Shown piece by piece: positions 63,383 to 64,000 of a stretch of 64,000 nt of DNA (position 1 is the first letter of the stretch; each line of letters begins with the position of its first letter). A program made the translations under genes and the position numbers. Below the pieces are notes generated by a model that saw nothing but the letters and a program-made list of their open reading frames with translations, ran no database searches and was not told the origin of the DNA. The DNA is from Brevundimonas sp. (lineage in GTDB: Bacteria > Pseudomonadota > Alphaproteobacteria > Caulobacterales > Caulobacteraceae). Location of the stretch: NCBI RefSeq assembly GCF_016742135.1, contig NZ_JACVCG010000003.1, positions 248,001 through 312,000 of the forward strand. Reading direction: 5' to 3'.

Positions 63383-64000
63383 ATGCGACTGACCCGCCCC
63401 GAAGGCCCGACCGCTCAGGATTTCCGTTTCAGCAGGCGCGCGCTGGCCACGGGCGGGCTGACCGGCCTGATGTTCGCGGGCTATGCGCCCGCAGCGCTTG
63501 CCCAGGAGGCCACCCCCATCGTCACCGACAGCGAGGGTCTGGTCACCGAAACCGTCACCTATCCGGCGCCGGACGGCTTCGACCTGCCGGCCTATATCGC
63601 GCGCCCCGTGGGCGATGGACCCTTCCCGGTGGTGATCGTCGTCTCGGAAATCTTCGGCGTCCACGACTATATCCGCGACGTCTGCCGCCGCCTGGCCAGG
63701 GCGGGCTATGCGGCCATGGCCCCGGCCTTCTTCGTGCGGGTCGAGGATCCGGCTCCCCTGACCGATTTCGGTCGCATCCAGGAGATCGTCGGTCAGGCCG
63801 GCTACGAGCAGGTGATGGGCGACATCTCCGCCGGTATGGAATGGCTGTCGCGCCAGCTGTGGGCGAGGGCCGACAGGGTCGGCATCACCGGCTTCTGCTG
63901 GGGCGGCAAGGTGGTCTGGCAGGCCTGCGCCCGCTTTGCCGTGATCGACGCCGGGGTCGCCTGGTACGGGCGTCTGGCCCCCGCCGGCGATGCGACCCCC
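63383..64000 (+). CDS. Tat-exported dienelactone hydrolase family protein, 5' part
   Basis: The first 206 codons of an alpha/beta hydrolase cut by the right edge. The N-terminus has SRRALATGG followed by a hydrophobic stretch ending AALAQ, a twin-arginine signal. The hydrolase part has VVSEIFGVHDYIRD with the Glu89 that assists the nucleophile and GFCWGG with nucleophile Cys172. Dienelactone hydrolases open lactone rings; many secreted members are of unknown substrate. The Asp-His part lies beyond the window. GGAG lies upstream of the ATG. Confidence 0.87.
   Translation, partial: MRLTRPEGPTAQDFRFSRRALATGGLTGLMFAGYAPAALAQEATPIVTDSEGLVTETVTYPAPDGFDLPAYIARPVGDGPFPVVIVVSEIFGVHDYIRDVCRRLARAGYAAMAPAFFVRVEDPAPLTDFGRIQEIVGQAGYEQVMGDISAGMEWLSRQLWARADRVGITGFCWGGKVVWQACARFAVIDAGVAWYGRLAPAGDATP

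Overview
The window is high-GC alphaproteobacterial chromosome. Gene content and order point to the order Caulobacterales, most likely Brevundimonas or a close relative; the order is a firm inference, the genus is not. It carries a CC0125/CC1285-type lipoprotein, probable CenR and NtrZ homologues, a 1635-residue NAD-glutamate dehydrogenase, the run leuS-lptE-holA / parB-parA-rsmG-mnmG-mnmE / rho-hemJ-hemH-hemE, and on the other side of one intergenic gap ppsR-maf-aroE-coaE-dnaQ / secB. In Caulobacter crescentus the replication origin (Cori) lies beside hemE at this same junction. I therefore read 30448-30997 as the chromosomal origin. It holds two perfect CtrA boxes (TTAA-N7-TTAA), two DnaA-box-like 9-mers, a cluster of GANTC (CcrM) sites and a perfect 13-bp inverted repeat. 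Three parS-like sites lie 4 to 9 kb away in and around parA.

Left of the origin, 1-20 kb holds mostly housekeeping genes: LysE-type exporter (partial), tRNA editing, CnoX-like thioredoxin, a ubiquinone hydroxylase, FtsK, LolA, ExoIII, a SLC13-type permease, a CenR-like response regulator, YggS, a ThiE-like protein, NtrZ, then leuS-lptE-holA. From 20 to 30.4 kb is the segregation, tRNA-modification and haem block, transcribed leftward away from the origin. Right of the origin, 31-37 kb holds ppsR-maf-aroE-coaE-dnaQ, secB, a Tim44-like protein and MltA. Then come a HerA-like ATPase with a coupled small membrane protein, an AI-2E-type permease, an outer-membrane barrel, NAD-GDH, a Usp protein and a NifU-type protein. 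The stretch 47.8-55.6 kb has three XRE-type regulators around tsaB-rimI, fur, miaB-phoH-ybeY-lnt. The last part has coaBC-dut, dapB-dnaJ-dnaK (with a sigma32-type promoter upstream of dnaK), a small secreted protein and a partial Tat-exported dienelactone hydrolase.

I found no insertion sequence, prophage, CRISPR array, tRNA or rRNA. The least expected signal is a family of seven 40-bp hairpin elements: four in tandem at 7994-8182, two facing each other around a parS site at 26159-26254, and one at 47093-47132. Each group begins 3 to 8 bp after a stop codon, and stem positions vary with compensatory changes, so the folded form appears to be conserved. Many genes are tightly packed, with ATGA or GTGA overlaps, three convergent pairs with interlocked stop codons, and one divergent pair whose start codons overlap in a CATG.
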